A DNA stretch of 26,296 bases from assembly GCA_016718265.1 (NCBI GenBank), contig JADKDZ010000017.1:1-26296 (forward strand). Reading direction: 5' to 3'. The notes beneath the pieces are model-generated. The model saw only the letters and a program-made list of their open reading frames with translations. It was not told where the DNA came from and did no database searches. Origin of the DNA: Uliginosibacterium sp. (lineage in GTDB: Bacteria; Pseudomonadota; Gammaproteobacteria; Burkholderiales; Rhodocyclaceae). A program made the position numbers and the translations under genes. This document shows, one piece after another, positions 26,158 through 26,296 of this stretch. The stretch's first letter is position 1. Each line of letters opens with the position of its first letter.

Positions 26158-26296
26158 AGAAACTATTGAGTCCCGGCTGAGTCCGCTCTGGGGGTGCGAT
26201 CACGGCGGCTATCGTCGCGCTATATGGATTCTGGCCTGGAATTTTCTTCTACAACGAATTTGTGGTCAAAGCTAAAGACGGCATGGGTTGGTTGCC
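26144..26296 (+). CDS. Cassette 7: membrane protein, partial (one frameshift, runs off window)
   Basis: ATG 26144 begins MQSLKETIESRLSPLWG. With one G removed from the TGGGGGTG run near 26192 it continues GAITAAIVALYGFWPGIFFYNEFVVKAKDGMGWL to the window end. This contains a clear transmembrane helix (AITAAIVALYGFWPGIFF). In the frame as written a stop appears at about 26275. The repaired reading is more protein-like, so a homopolymer error is likely. Family not recognised. Confidence 0.5.

Overview
The window looks like GC-rich proteobacterial DNA, most likely betaproteobacterial (a Rhodocyclales-like flavour; this is inference from gene content and codon bias). It joins an ordinary chromosomal block on the left to an integron gene-cassette array on the right. 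The array is riddled with insertion sequences. No integron integrase gene is visible, so within this window it is a CALIN-like (cluster of attC sites lacking integrase) array.

Region 1 (1-5532) holds chromosomal genes, mostly on the minus strand: a partial GyrI-like effector-binding protein, a cupin, a radical SAM/SPASM enzyme, a divergent gene of unknown function, a DsrE/YedF-like protein, a zinc-ribbon/DUF805 membrane protein and a sirtuin. Nearly all carry small frameshifts that can be bridged by single-base indels, often in homopolymers. Sequencing or assembly error is therefore as likely as gene decay.

Region 2 (about 5830-26296) begins with the 3' half of an IS91-family transposase on the + strand. 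Its hairpin-bearing end abuts the first attC site. After it come cassettes read left to right: an 89-aa protein; an acidic 158-aa protein; a 195-aa PD-(D/E)XK-like protein; a degraded membrane-protein cassette; a large frameshifted TPR/glycosyltransferase gene that is not cassette-like; a 179-aa membrane protein; and a micro-ORF plus membrane-protein cassette running off the end. Cassette stop codons often lie inside the attC R'' box (GCCTAAC).

The striking feature is that the attC sites are systematically occupied by two kinds of element, each at its own fixed position. (a) Three copies (about 2.44 kb) of an IS91-like element carry a tyrosine recombinase translationally coupled to a Y2/HUH transposase. 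Each sits exactly after the R'' box, and its far end supplies a new RYYYAAC box (GTTCAAC). (b) Four right ends (three full copies of about 1.82 kb and one truncated) of an IS1182-like element sit exactly in the R' box, after GTT of GTTAGGC, with GTT (or CGTT) on both sides. All seven elements have their transposase genes antiparallel to the cassettes. One attC carries both elements. Both insertion types leave core-site consensus triplets at each junction, so the integron could remain partly functional. This looks like parallel specialisation of two unrelated transposition systems on attC sites and is the main candidate novelty here.
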